A program made the position numbers and the translations under genes. Shown piece after piece: positions 7,906-19,600 of a DNA stretch of 64,000 nt. Origin of the DNA: Fabrea salina (lineage: Eukaryota > Ciliophora > Heterotrichea > Heterotrichida > Fabreidae); assembly GCA_022984795.1 (NCBI GenBank), contig JALIHJ010000028.1:186001-250000 (forward strand). Direction: 5' to 3'. The notes under the pieces are model-generated. The model ran no database searches. It saw nothing but the letters and a program-made list of their open reading frames with translations, and was not told where the DNA came from. Position 1 is the first letter of the stretch, and every line of letters starts with the position of its first letter.

Positions 7906-9444
7906 ATGGAATCATTGGTAAGTTTTAAATACAAGGCTTTCACCCACTTAGGAGAAGAAATTTACGTAACTGGAAACTGCTGTAGTTTGGGAAACTGGAA
8001 CCCCCAACAAGCAGTTCACTTAACTACTAATTCCGAAACTTACCCTTACTGGAGCACACCCTCTTGTGTGGCTCTCCCGCTCAAACAAGACATAGAGTAC
8101 AAGTACTTAACTGTCTCTAGTAACTCGATTATTTGGGAGTCCATTCCACACAACCGGAAGCTGTACACTTCCTGGAAGTACATTGAAGCCGAAGACCACC
8201 AAAACAGTCATTTAACTAAAACTTACGAATTCAATCCATTCAATAGTTTGTGGGAGACTAGCGATGAAGCCTCCAAAAAGGCCTTTGAAACTAAAGGCTT
8301 GAAATTACTGCAAGAAATGCTTTCTCGCCAAGAAGAAGACCTAAGGGCCGAAGCCACTTATGTTCTAGAAAAAGTCTTTTCTGATAAACCCTATGAAATG
8401 GCTATGGTAAAGAACTACAACAACTTAGAAATCATTAACTTGCTAGTTAACAACACAACTCGCTACTCCAAGACCCACAACTTACTTACTCAACTCAAAG
8501 CTATTGAAAAGTTTATCTACAACGCCAAAGAAGAACTTATTACTGAAAACTACCTTATTCTGCAAGACTTCGAATTTATGAAGCAACTCACTTCACTTGA
8601 ACTCAAATCCAAAGACTCCAAAGTTATTTTGCTCTTTGCAAAACTAAGGAAGTCCATGGCCCCAGAAAAAAGATTTAGTGTTGGTCTAGACTCAGAAAAG
8701 TTCCTGGCCAACATCAACAAGTTCACTCTTGAAGAACTCATCAAAGAACTCAACTCCAACAAAAGAATCCGGACTGTGCTAGTCAATGACACCTGGGCTG
8801 AGAGTCCCAGCACAGTCGGCTCCATGGCTGCTGCCAAGATTTCTGAGTTGTTTTTCAACGACTTGCTTTTAGTGCCTGAGAAAAGGAAACTAGTTTACGA
8901 ACTAAACTGTGTAGGCAAACTCAAAAAGAACCTTAAAAACAGCAAACTCGACGTAAGGGAGTCCTCCATCATATGCTTGAGTCACTTAATACAGCCTGAG
9001 TACCCAGAGTTCTGCACACAAATGTTTGACGAAGAAGGCTTCAACATAACTTTTACCTTGATGCACGAACCCAAAGACGGCATGAAGAAGACAGTCAGTG
9101 ACCTTCTGAGAGGCTTCACCTACAACTCCCCAGAAAACACTTCCAAGCTCCTAGAGTGCAACTTCGACATCACCAAAAAACTTGTGGAAAACATCAACGA
9201 AATGCAAAGCATAAGTTTTTTGGTGGACCTTTTGATGAACCTCAGAGACATGTACCTTGACGAACAGGAGCAAACGAACATAGACGTGATGGACGAGTTG
9301 TTTGAAGACGGGTTGATGGAAGCCATCACCCAGATTGACACTGACTCCTTCAAAGGAGAACCTAACTTCGAGCAAGAAGAAGAACAACTGCTTGAAGTAG
9401 TTGAAGCTATAAAGCAGGACTTCATCCAAGCAAACTTAATATAA
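7906..9444 (+). CDS. CBM20 starch-binding domain fused to armadillo-like helices
   Basis: A 512-residue protein. Residues 1-100 match a carbohydrate-binding module of family 20: VSFKYKAFTHLGEEIYVTGN, LGNWNPQQAVHLTT, YPYWSTPSC, IEYKYLTV and IIWESIPHNRKLYT, including the conserved Trp pair that contacts alpha-glucans. The rest (about 120-505) is all alpha-helical with leucine-rich repeats of armadillo/HEAT type (for example VRESSIICLSHLIQPEYPEF and VSDLLRGFTYNSPENTSKLL). There is no signal peptide, so it should act in the cytosol, perhaps on glycogen-like reserves or on a glucan-bound regulator. I know no named protein with this architecture. The ATG sits in ATTATTAATATGG. The stop is 2 bases from the stop of the convergent importin-like gene. 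Confidence 0.78.
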   Translation: MESLVSFKYKAFTHLGEEIYVTGNCCSLGNWNPQQAVHLTTNSETYPYWSTPSCVALPLKQDIEYKYLTVSSNSIIWESIPHNRKLYTSWKYIEAEDHQNSHLTKTYEFNPFNSLWETSDEASKKAFETKGLKLLQEMLSRQEEDLRAEATYVLEKVFSDKPYEMAMVKNYNNLEIINLLVNNTTRYSKTHNLLTQLKAIEKFIYNAKEELITENYLILQDFEFMKQLTSLELKSKDSKVILLFAKLRKSMAPEKRFSVGLDSEKFLANINKFTLEELIKELNSNKRIRTVLVNDTWAESPSTVGSMAAAKISELFFNDLLLVPEKRKLVYELNCVGKLKKNLKNSKLDVRESSIICLSHLIQPEYPEFCTQMFDEEGFNITFTLMHEPKDGMKKTVSDLLRGFTYNSPENTSKLLECNFDITKKLVENINEMQSISFLVDLLMNLRDMYLDEQEQTNIDVMDELFEDGLMEAITQIDTDSFKGEPNFEQEEEQLLEVVEAIKQDFIQANLI

Positions 9445-9446
9445 TG

Positions 9447-10660
9447 CTACACCGAATCGTCTTCTTGGTCGACTGGAGGTTCAAGTTTCAGAAGTATGTT
9501 TTTTGCCTTACTTTTAGGGAACTTCTTACTGAATTGTTTGAGTTGGTAAGAGACTTTGCTGCATTCAGTTGGAAACACTGAAAGGTCAAAGTTTCTTGTA
9601 AAACTTTCCAGCATTTCAAGTATTAAGTTTCTAAAGTTTTTTGAGAAGTTAGTGTTCAAGCACTTAGAAAACTCACTTACTGCTCCTGTCCTAACTAAGT
9701 TGGGCTTGGATTTGAGTGTGGCTGAGCCTAAGCGTTCAGACAAAAACCTAAGTGCTTCTTCTTTGACTTTGAGGTTTATGTGTTTCAGCTTCTTAATGGC
9801 AGCATGAATGGTTCCGTTGGAGTCTATTGTTTCAATGATTTCGGGAAGGTCAACCAGCAAGTTTGAAAGCAGTAAGAAACTGTTAGTTACTGTTGAATCA
9901 ATTGAACTTTCCAAAAGACCAGGCACCAGTTCTAGCAACCCTTTAGAAACTATCAACTCTGAGCCTTTGATAGTTGAACGAAATGTCTATTAGAACTTCT
10001 AAGTGAGGAAAAGCAGTCAGTTTGCTTCTCACAAGCTTTTATCAGGATTCTGACCAGTTCCTCGTCTATGTACTTAGATATCAAATCTTCGTTACTAGAG
10101 TTTCTAACTCCTCTTAAGGAGTCTCTATCAATAGTATCACTGCTCAAAGACTTTAAAAACTTTATTTCTAAGGGCAAGATTTCTTCTTCGTGGATTTTGC
10201 AATGCCACACAAAGCTAGCCAGCATAAAAGAGTAAGTTTTTTGTTGCTGAGGACTTTGCTTTGAGTTCTTTATGTACTCAAGGATTCTTTTGAAGTCCAC
10301 CTTCTCTAGTAGGGCTTGAGTTAAGTCTCTCTCCCCAAATAAGTTACCATAACCCCAAATCACTTGGTCTCTGAGTTTGTGACTATCAAAGGAAAAAGCC
10401 CGTTCTAGGTACTCCACAGCTCCTATTTCTAGTAAGTACCTGCAGTGTGCTTCAGTTCCTGAAGCCACATTAGTGATGATCCAAGCCATTTCAAAGCCTA
10501 TGTCGACATCGATGTTCAACTGGATAAGTTGAGGAAGTACATCTGAGTTAATTACTTTGTCAATAGGAGGGTTCTCTTTGGATAGCTTCTTCCTGATTCT
10601 GACTATGTTTTCGTAGGAGCAGTCTGGTTGGGTGTTCTGTTCATTTTTGGTGTCTGACAT
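9447..10660 (-). CDS. Importin-alpha-like armadillo protein, frame broken near 9955-9990
   Basis: From the ATG at 10660 about 235 residues read as the first armadillo repeats of an importin-alpha relative: IRKKLSKENPPIDKVINSDV, FEMAWIITNVASGTEAHCRY, GAVEYLERAF, DQVIWGYGNLFGERDL. That frame stops at 9953-9955. Armadillo-like text continues in another frame from about 9978 (IKGSELIVSKGLLELVPGLL) to the TAG at 9447-9449. The two parts together would give about 400 residues, short for importin-alpha, and no N-terminal importin-beta-binding domain is seen. The change of frame is not explained by a 15- or 16-base intron. It may be a one-base assembly error, a true frameshift or a decaying gene. The binding Trp/Asn ladder is only partly kept, so nuclear-import function is uncertain. 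Confidence 0.6.
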
Positions 10661-10909
10661 TTAGGATTATAGAGTAAAGCTCAAGCAAGTTAATATTGGT
10701 GGGTCAAGGAACAATTAAAGCTAAGCTAACTCCAGCAATACTTGAAGATCTTTCATAACACACAGTTGAATAGAAAACTCAGGACAATTCCCAGGGTTTT
10801 TCAAATTAGAGTGCTAAAGAATTCCTAAAATAGTCTGCTTGAGTCACCCTAATGTTAGTTTAGCATTAAACAATTTATTGGTGTGAGAGGTAAAGTTAGT
10901 AGTTGTAAA

Positions 10910-13900
10910 ATGGTTGCTTCTTTTATGATCATACTAGTGCTAAGTCAAGCCGCTCAAATAGAGAAAATGAGCACTCCTTTCAGGGGTAAAGTTGATCCTG
11001 CGTCTTTTTATGGGCTAAGTAGTGTGTTTTTTGAGGGGACTTTTAATGACCTTGATAGTTCTCACTATAGCGCCACAATTGGAGGGGAAATTTGCGAAAT
11101 ACTCTCTTTGAGTCAAACTGAACTGGAGTGCTTAATTCCTCCTTGGGACTCTACTGATGGGACCAGTGCTGAACTGAGAGTTGAGCACAATGGCTCTAGA
11201 ATGTATACTCGAAGAATCTGGACCATGGCAATGCCTACCCCATTATTAACCTGAACAGAAACGAGGCTTCAGCTGGGGATGATTTTCACATTTTCCAGCT
11301 CTGGGATAGGAGCAATTATGTTTTGAGTGGGTTTATAGAGAATGAGTCCTTAATACCTAAATCAGGGTGGAACCGGCGATCTTATTTTACTGAGGGTAAA
11401 GCTGAGCTTGGAAGCAATGTTCACGGAGATTCTAGAATTGAGTTCAAAGTTAACGGAAACCAAGAACCTGATATGATGTGGACGGCAGCTAGCTACACAC
11501 TTGAAGGAGAAGAGTACTTCTTCAGAACTATTGCTTCAGTAGACAGTATTTCGCATAGTGAAGGCAGCGGTTTAGGAGGCCTTGAAATAACTATTAACGG
11601 AAAGTCTTTTCCAAGTGACAGTTACAAGGATCAGAGTAGAGATCGATGGAACTAATTGCGAAGTGACCAGTGCTAGTTTCAGTAGTATCACTTGCAAAAC
11701 TGGGGCCTACTACAAGATTACTCAAGAAAGCCACTACGAAGGAAGTGCTGGGTTGTTTAGGGAAAGGTATGACTATAATGGAGTAAATTACGAATATGAT
11801 CCTGAAGACCTAGAATCAGAGGAATATATTCCCAACTCTAACTTGCATTATTCGTGGCAGAAGGGCTTTAGAATCTACGGCTACTTCAAAGCTCCAAGGA
11901 CAGGCGAATATACTTTTTATGGGAGTGTGAATAAGGATGCCAAGGTTTATCTAAGCACAGATGCTAACCCTTCAAATAAAAGACAGATTATGAATGTAGG
12001 GCCTTGGTCAATCCCTTCATTGTATTTCTTAGACAGATTCAACTCTGATAAAATAACACTATTAAAGGACCAGTTGTACTATTTAGAAATAGAGCATATA
12101 AATTGCTGTGGCATTGGATTCTTCTCACTCGGGGTAGAAATTCCAAGTGATGGGAATTCCTACAGAAACAAACTGCCTTTAGTAAAGAAGATAAGGATTA
12201 CTGGTCTGCATCCCTCAACACCTATCGAGTATAAGGGCCAAAGAAAGGATATAGGTGGACTGTAGAACTGCTAATGGAAATAACTATTACCAAAAACAAG
12301 TAGCTTCCCAATATTTCAACCTTTACGTTTATTGCAGCAAGAAACGATCTCTATGTAGTAGTCCCAGGGTACATGAATCCTCACCCAGATGACTTGAAGT
12401 TTATAACCAATACTAGTACCATACTAGATGGAACCACTCTCCATGAACCTTCAGACTCCCAGTTCTGGTTTGTGATCCCCTCTGACTTCTTGAGGACCTA
12501 CCAAACCAAGCCTCAACTCAGAGTTTGGATAGACGGCAGAGTTGCTATGTCCAAAGGCGATTCTTCTTTCCAGTACAGGGTTCCGTTAATCAGAAGCTTT
12601 TCTGAGTCTTCCAGCATTGTGACTATAAGCGGGGAGAACTTTCTGACAGACACCTCTGAACTAGAGATCAAAATAGGACCTGCAGAGTGCACAGTCAAGT
12701 CCATTTCAGACAGTTTGATAGAGTGCGAACTATACTCCTACACTCAAGGAAACTATCGACCCCAAATGACTTACAGTAGTTACTACGCTGTTCCTCTAGA
12801 CCCAAGCATAAACTACTACATTTCTCTGACCTGCACTAACTGCTTAAGGTGCTATTCTCCGTCTATTTTTGAGTGCCTAGAGTGTGAAGAGGGACAGTAC
12901 TTAGTTAATGGAATCTGCGGTGCTGTATGTCCTACAGGGTACACTTGTTCTAAGACTGGTTCTATAGGCCCTGAATTTGCTTTCGACCTTAAACTCAACA
13001 CCCTGCAGAATGTTCTCTGACGACTCAGAAAACTCAATTCCAGTACTCACAGGAATCAACAACCAATTCCATCCCTTCTTCCATGAAACTGATCCCTATC
13101 CCACTAAAGACAGGGGTTTTTATTTCAGAGGAAGTTCAGTGATGCAACTGCCTCCCTACAGGGATGTTTCAGACCCTCTACTCGTACTGGCTCCTCAATT
13201 CACAGTGAGTATGTGGAGTAGACCACTCTCTTCCTCAGGCACTCTACTCTCTAAGCAACACTCCAACCACATAAACATTCTAGAAGTCGGACTCTCAGAC
13301 TACAGTCTCTATGCAGCCCTAGACGAAACCTTCCAGTCTCCAGACAAGTTAAGCAATTACTGGAACTTAGTGAGTGTCAGAACTTCTGTTGACCAAGATC
13401 AATTCACTTTGGAGACCTACTACAACTCCACTAAGGTGCTATCAAAGAGTCTGGGAAACAACTGGTTCAAAGACTCGGATTCCAAGTTCTACTTCACAAT
13501 AGGAGCCAAGCACTCCCCCAGCAATTTCCGAGAATTCTTCACTGGATTCATTTGGCAAGTTAGAATATACAACTCGGCAATACAAATAAATAGCTTACTA
13601 CAAAACTCAAACAAGTACCTACCCCTCTGCACAATAAACCAGTTCTGGAATGGAAACCAGTGCAATGACTGTTCACACTACTGCAAGTTTGGGTGTGTAA
13701 ACAACTCTACTTGCACTCTATGCGGCAACAACCTCTGTCTTGACTGCGACTTTGAAGAGTGCAACAGTTGTGTAGACAATGCCTTCATCAACACCAGCAA
13801 AACTTGCGAGTGCAATCAAGGATACATTGAAGAGTATGGGTTCTGCAACAGGGGAAGATTTTACGCCAACTTGACTTCAAAAAACAAAGAACTTTCTTTA

Positions 13901-15368
13901 GAGTTTTCAGAAGACTTACTGACACAACTAAGTAAGGAGGACTTTGAGATAAGTTTGCGCAATACAACAATCAAGTTCAGCTATGAGATGAAGCTGGCCA
14001 GTGAAAGAAAATACAAGATTACAATGAGCTTTGACATTTATGTACCTGACAAACAACCAGTCCTTCTTGAATTCAAAACAGAAGTCACTAGTCAAAGCAA
14101 CTACTTACTAGCAAACAAGACTCTAGAAGCAGAACTCCACCAGTACGACCCTTCACTCTCAGTAATTGAAGAATCCAAGGACAGAACTCAACAAGCAATT
14201 GGAATCACAACTTTGGCGATCATCATTTTAGTGCTTTTTAGCTCAAAAGCTTCGGACTTGTGGAGGTTCATGAACATGCTTGAGATATTGTCCTACATTC
14301 CTTCAACTAATAACAAACTCACCCCTACTCTAATAGGGTTCTTTGAAGGCTTGAACGTACTAAACATTATCCCTGTTGCAATTGACTACTGCATCAAAAT
14401 AGTAACTGGAGAAGAGTCAGACTACTTCACTAAATACCTATTGAGGGAGTCAGAGCTGTTCTTGCTTAACGCTGGAGTAAGTATACTTATAATGATTGTG
14501 CTACTAGGACTATGGCCTGTAGTCTGGGCTCTTTCAAAAATCCCTTGCTGCAACAAACCATTTGGAAAACTCTTAGCAGAGTACAAGTTCAACACTTTCA
14601 CTAGGTACTGGATGCAGTGTTACTTGGACTTGTCAATTGCAGGGTTCATTCAATTGGTTTCAGTCCCCAGCATAGAGGTAGTATGGGTATTCAACTACAC
14701 TTCTGCATGTTTGGCGGTGGCACTCCTTGCAGCAACTTCAAGTGTGTTGTTTGTGTTTATCAAAAGGAACACAGAACAAATAACCAGTGAAGAAGAAGGG
14801 TTTTTGAAAAGGTGGGGAACCCTGTTTTACGAATTTGAGTGCACTGAAAACCTAAAAGCTCCCTTCTTTTACTGTGCATTCACTCTGAATAGACTCATAT
14901 TTGCAGCCAGTGTCGCAATTCTAGGAACTTATCCTTACATTCAAGCAGTTGTGGATCTGATTTGCATGATGGGAATCCTAGTTTTTGTGCTGGGTGTGAA
15001 GCCCTACCTTACCAAAGCAACCTTACGAATATCAATTCTGACAGAGATAGTGGTCAGTTTGGTGTTTTTTGTTAGTGATTTACTTTTTGCAGAGTGACTG
15101 GAGGACTTTAGACACCCTAGTAGAGAAGACAATCATATATTCAGTAGTTGGAGTAAGTGGAATTAATTCTCTAATGCCACTGTTTCGTTTGTTTGCTAGA
15201 TGCTGTTCTAAAAAGACCGACTCAGTGGCCAGAGTAATAGTTTTAGAAGGAAACACTCAGGGTGAAGTCAACCAAACTAAAGGAGACGTTAACATCACTA
15301 CCTTTAGTCCAGAGAATCAACCCAATGAAGGCCATTTTTCGATCCAGGAAGGAATTAACAGAAAATAA
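10910..15368 (+). pseudogene. Frameshifted copy of the giant IPT-PA14-ConA membrane protein family
   Basis: Colinear with the gene at 35857. A signal-like start (MVASFMIILVLSQA) is followed by an IPT/TIG domain, a second IPT, a PA14-type domain (about 11760-12140), another IPT-like stretch (12560-12760), a Cys-rich repeat, a concanavalin-A-like domain (13080-13600), Cys-rich repeats, a beta-rich stalk and the multi-pass C-terminus (from about 14200). The frame changes at about 11240, 11630, 12255, 12345, 13005 and 15095. Each time protein similarity to the paralogue resumes within a few codons, so at least six single-base events have accumulated. Substitutions in between remain fairly conservative, so decay may be recent. 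Many assembly indels in one gene would be an alternative. Confidence 0.85.
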
Positions 15369-15423
15369 TAATTTAATGCTAACTTAGTAAGTAAAGTGGC
15401 TTCAATGACTGCCAAAGTGCAAA

Positions 15424-16194
15424 GTGAAGGTTATTCACAAAAAGTTCACTAAACATCTTGGTGAGTACAAGTACGGAGTGTTCATTAGGTTCTGGATTCA
15501 GTCCTACCTTGAGATTTGTTTGGCAGTTTTGATTCAGTTGTGGAACTTCACTACTGAACCACTGGCCATTGCTAACTGGGTAGTGGGAGTGGTCTTTGGA
15601 GTATTTCTTCTAGTGTCTCCTGTTTTGGTGCTTAGGTTCATTGCTAAGAAGCCCGAACACATTACAAGACTCAGTGAAGAGTCAGCTTTTTACGGAATGT
15701 TTGGGTCCTTGTTTTACGAGTTCAGTGTTAAAGAGGGTAAGTTTGCTAGGTACTTTTACGTCTTTTTTGTACTGAGGAGACTGCTTTACTGCTTGAACCT
15801 TATGTGCATGGGTGCTTTTCCAGTAATGCAATCACTCATCAATATCTTCTTGGCTTTGGGGTCTTTAGGCTACTTAGTGGCTGTGAGACCTTACTCTGAA
15901 AGCATTCTGCAAGTTACAAACACTATCTCTGAATTGGGTTGTTTTGCAGTGTTTGGATTGGTGAACTACTTTTTGGGAGAAGACCTTAACTACGAAAAAC
16001 AAGTTGAAGAAGTTATAATCTACACTACACTAACAGTGATGGGAGTCCAAGTGCTGGCTTCTGTTCTGATCTTCTTCCAGACAATTGTTGAGTTAGTCAA
16101 GCGCAGAATGACCCGTAATAATGCAGTAGTTGAAGAAACTAAGGATAACTCCAGAGCTCTAGAGTTCTTCAGAGGAAGAAAAGTGAAAGCTTAG
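15424..16194 (+). pseudogene. Detached C-terminal membrane domain of the giant family
   Basis: An open frame of 256 codons without an ATG start in the expected AT-rich context. It begins abruptly inside the multi-pass domain (KYGVFIRFWIQSYLEICLAV) and runs to a proper TAG. It aligns with the last about 250 residues of the intact copies (compare LIRFWIQTYLDLVISC at 16609-22683), including GSLFYEF, RRLLYCLNLM and a long final pair of helices. It is closer to the C-terminus of the 26938 copy in places (FYVFFVLRRLLYCLN against FYIVFLTKRLLYSLN). It lies directly after the frameshifted copy, so a second family member once followed and lost its 5' part. Expression from an internal start cannot be excluded. 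Confidence 0.7.
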
Positions 16195-16608
16195 TGTTAA
16201 CTTTATTAAAGCGATAGTTTTAGACTTTCTTTTCACGGGAGTGCTTGAACTGCTTCTTTAATCTTTTAGTTTGAATTAGTTTCTGGGTCTTTCTTTTTGA
16301 AAAAGGATGCCAAAATTGCACTTTGGACAGTTGTCTTTAGTTTAAAGCAGAAATAAGCAGTCAAGTGTAAGGTGTTTGAATACTGAACGGGCAGACTTTC
16401 CAGACAAAGCTTCTGAACAGGGAACGTGTTATCAGAAGCACTTAAGACTTTATAGCAATACCTTTTTAATTGAATTACCGAAACTTCTAGAAGAACTAAC
16501 AGCTTCAATGAACTCAAATAGCAGACTTCCAACAAAGTCCTTTGCGGTTCTCAATAGATTATTCAGACTAAATATTTACTAGTTAACTTGCTCTTCTCCC
16601 ATTTATAA
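16195..16608. other. Intergenic stretch without recognisable gene
   Basis: About 410 bases between the detached membrane domain and the next intact family member. Short open frames exist on both strands, but none has a start context or protein features I can support. The last bases before the ATG (TTTATAA) fit the start-context pattern of the window. Confidence 0.5.
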
Positions 16609-19600
16609 ATGCTTCATCTAGTATTGATTTGCGGGTTATTAGTTGCTGTAGCTAATAGTGCAGCATGCAACAGCTTCAGAGAATCACTAGGGTGCTATGA
16701 TTGTGCCGGTGGCTGGAAACTATTAGACAAATTGTGTGTGAAAAACTGTCCAACACTTTATGATTCTGGAACATGCAGTTTTCCAGGTGGTGATTTAAAC
16801 TTGTTTGACCTAGAGTTTTACCAAGTAACTGACACTACTGCCTCTTCGGTAGGTAGTTTCAATACTCCTGGCTCTGTCCAGTTCCAAGACATGTCTAGAA
16901 GGTCCCCTATTCCTACTAGTCAAAGAGGGTTCTACTTCGACCAGTTATCGGAGCTTACTAGCTCTGCAGGTTACATTCCAGGAATAAAGCATTCAGTTAT
17001 TTTCTGGGTAAGGCCTTTATTCCCAGGAAACCTCTTAACTATGAAAGACAGTGCTGAGACACACTATAAAATCAGTTATTCTTCTGGTACTTGGAACTTT
17101 GATTTCAGGTATTCTCATATTGAAATACAGTATAGAACTTTTGGGGATGAAGAAGTGCACTTAAGAGGATACCAAACAAAGACTATTCAAGCCTCTCAAA
17201 GTAGTGGAAGCTGGAAAAGGATCACTTTTGCCATTGATGAAGACTATATTAGCACATATAGTTGCAAATGTGGTCTTTTTGGCTGCAGCACCTGCTATAA
17301 CTATAATATCTGTCAATTCAATAGTTTTGTAGATGGTGCTTTACAAAACAATGATGAATTCAATGACTGCTGGGCAACAAGCAACGTAAACACAGGCTCA
17401 ATGGCCTGGAACATAGGCAAGATAGACTCCGAAGACAGTTTCACGGGGTTCCTCTACAGACTGCTTTTCAGAAACTCCAACAACGACCAAACTATGTCTG
17501 GTTGGTCACCTCCAACTTGTGACCTTAAAACTGAAGTAAATGCAGGCAGTTGTGACGTAGCTGAACCATGCACTCCTCCAGCTTGCATTCCATGTGACTA
17601 CAAATGTTCTGACTGTTCAAGTTTCCCTTGGCTCTGTAGAAGTGGCTCATGTGCTAACCACAGAGTAGAAGGGGTATGCATGGACACCAATCCTTCCACT
17701 TCAGGAATTCTTATAAACCAAGACTTTTCTGGTTTCCCGCCTTACGGAGACTTCAGCAGTGGAAGTGTGAGTAGCACTTACTTTCCATTTGATGGAGGAG
17801 AAGCTGATGATGTTTTGCCCATGAAGAACAGAGGAGTGTTTTACGACTCAAGCAGGTTCCTTGAAAATGACCAAGTAAAGCTATACTATAGTTTTAGCTT
17901 GAGTGTATGGGTAAGAGGTACTTCTTCGGGAAAAATACTTACTAAGGGAAACTATCTGATTGTGGAGGAGGGTAGGGTTACTTTAAAGTTGGAGGACATC
18001 TATGGAAACACCTATGACAAGCAAGTAAGTGTGACTGGGGGACTTAACACTTGGTACCACGTTGCTTATTCCTGTGAGTTTGTTTACTCTTCTGGAACTA
18101 CTTTGAAGTCTTACTTAGATAACATCCACCAAAACTCACTTTCAGAAACAGAGCTGATATTCAGAGAGCCCGGAACTGACTCCTTAGTGATAGGTACCTA
18201 TGCAAGTGGGTTCATCTACATGCTTAAGATTTGGCAGGAAGCTGTTAGTGACTACTCTTCTGACTACTGCGTTGGAGGGACCAAGAGCGACTGTTTTTGG
18301 AGTTGTGAAGTGGAGGAGTATGAAGATGACTCTGGAAACTGTGTAGCTTGTGACGGAACTTGCAGTGAAGGATGTGTGAGAGGAACTGACTGCATTCCTT
18401 GTTCTGATGACTTGTGTGATGAGTGTAGTAGTTTTGATGATGGTGCTTGCACTTCTTGTGTCTCTAATGCTTCTAGTGAGCCCAACTGCGTTTGTGACTC
18501 TGAGTTTTACAAACTAGAAAACGAATGCAAACCCTGCTACTCAGGTTGTAGTCAGTGCTCTTCTTCTGAGTATTACCAATGCTCAGCTTGTGTCTCAGGC
18601 AGTTACCTACTCTACTCCATGATGTGTGTTTCGCCTTGTCCTACTGAATATGACAACCCATCAACTACTTGTGACCTTTCTACTGAACTAGTGGTGGACT
18701 TACAGTTTTACAATGAAATCAAAGGAGACTTAGACGGGTTCAGCTACGGTACTAACTCCAACTTCTACCCTAACCTAGACACCAACGATCCCTGGCCAGC
18801 CAAAGACAGGGGTTACTACTTCCACACTACTGCTTATGCCCAGAAATCACTCCTAATTGCTCCTAAGTTCACTCTGCTGGGATGGCTCAAGCTCACTTCT
18901 GACTCAGGCACATTCATCTACAAGGGAGACAACTCAGCTGACCACAAACTCCACATTACTTTCAGTGGAGGAAGCATTTCAGTGAGCCTGACTACTGTAG
19001 ACGAAGTGGTTTCTGGGTCTGGGTCAACCGACTTAAAGGACTCCTGGAAGTACTTTGCAGTGAGTTCAGACATACTGGGAACTGGAGAAACCAAGCTTAC
19101 AGTCACCATAGACTCCACTACTGAGTTTACTGCCCAGTGCTCTGTAGCTACTTTCTTCAGTGACGAGTCTACTCATAGACTCACAATAGGAAGCGGTGGT
19201 TCTTCTTTTGAGGGATTTTTGTTGAGTTTAAAGGTGTTCCAGGCACCTGACAAAACAGGCACTGGCTACCCCTTCTCAGGTTCAAGGAGTGACTGCCCTA
19301 TTGATGAGTTTCCAGACTCAGGAGGGTGTTCTAGTTGTGTGGGATGCTCAAAAGGCTGTGTGAGGGCAGAGCACTGTAACTTGTGCAAGGATGAACTGTG
19401 CCATAAGTGTGATACCTTTGGGACTGGATGCAGCGAATGCAAAACTAACGCTGGTGACTCCTCTGGAACTTGCCAATGTGATACAGGCTACTTCAAAGCC
19501 TTGGATGAGTGTGCTGAGTGCACTACCAACTGCGATGCTTGCACTTCTTCGGATTTCCATCATTGTACCGATTGCAGTTCTGGTTACTTGTTGATTGAAG

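Noticed and set aside
9980-10035. 34-base GT-AG intron in the importin-like gene
   Set aside because: GTGAG...CTTAG exists, but joining its flanks creates a stop codon at the junction and its size fits no other intron here.
10883-10909. Upstream start for the frameshifted giant copy
   Set aside because: The extra codons lack an ATG and a signal peptide begins at the ATG at 10910, as in the paralogue.
12513-13037. Open frames on the minus strand across the giant family genes
   Set aside because: They mirror Cys-rich and Ser-rich plus-strand coding and shift with it; no conserved protein features.
15060-15110. TGA at 15095-15097 as a Trp codon, or a 16-base intron
   Set aside because: Reading TGA as Trp continues in a frame unlike the family. 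No 16-base GT-AG segment fits, and the family alignment needs a one-base shift instead. TGA is a proper stop in other genes here.
16376-16582. 68-codon open frame before the 16609 gene
   Set aside because: No start context, no domain and composition unlike neighbouring proteins.
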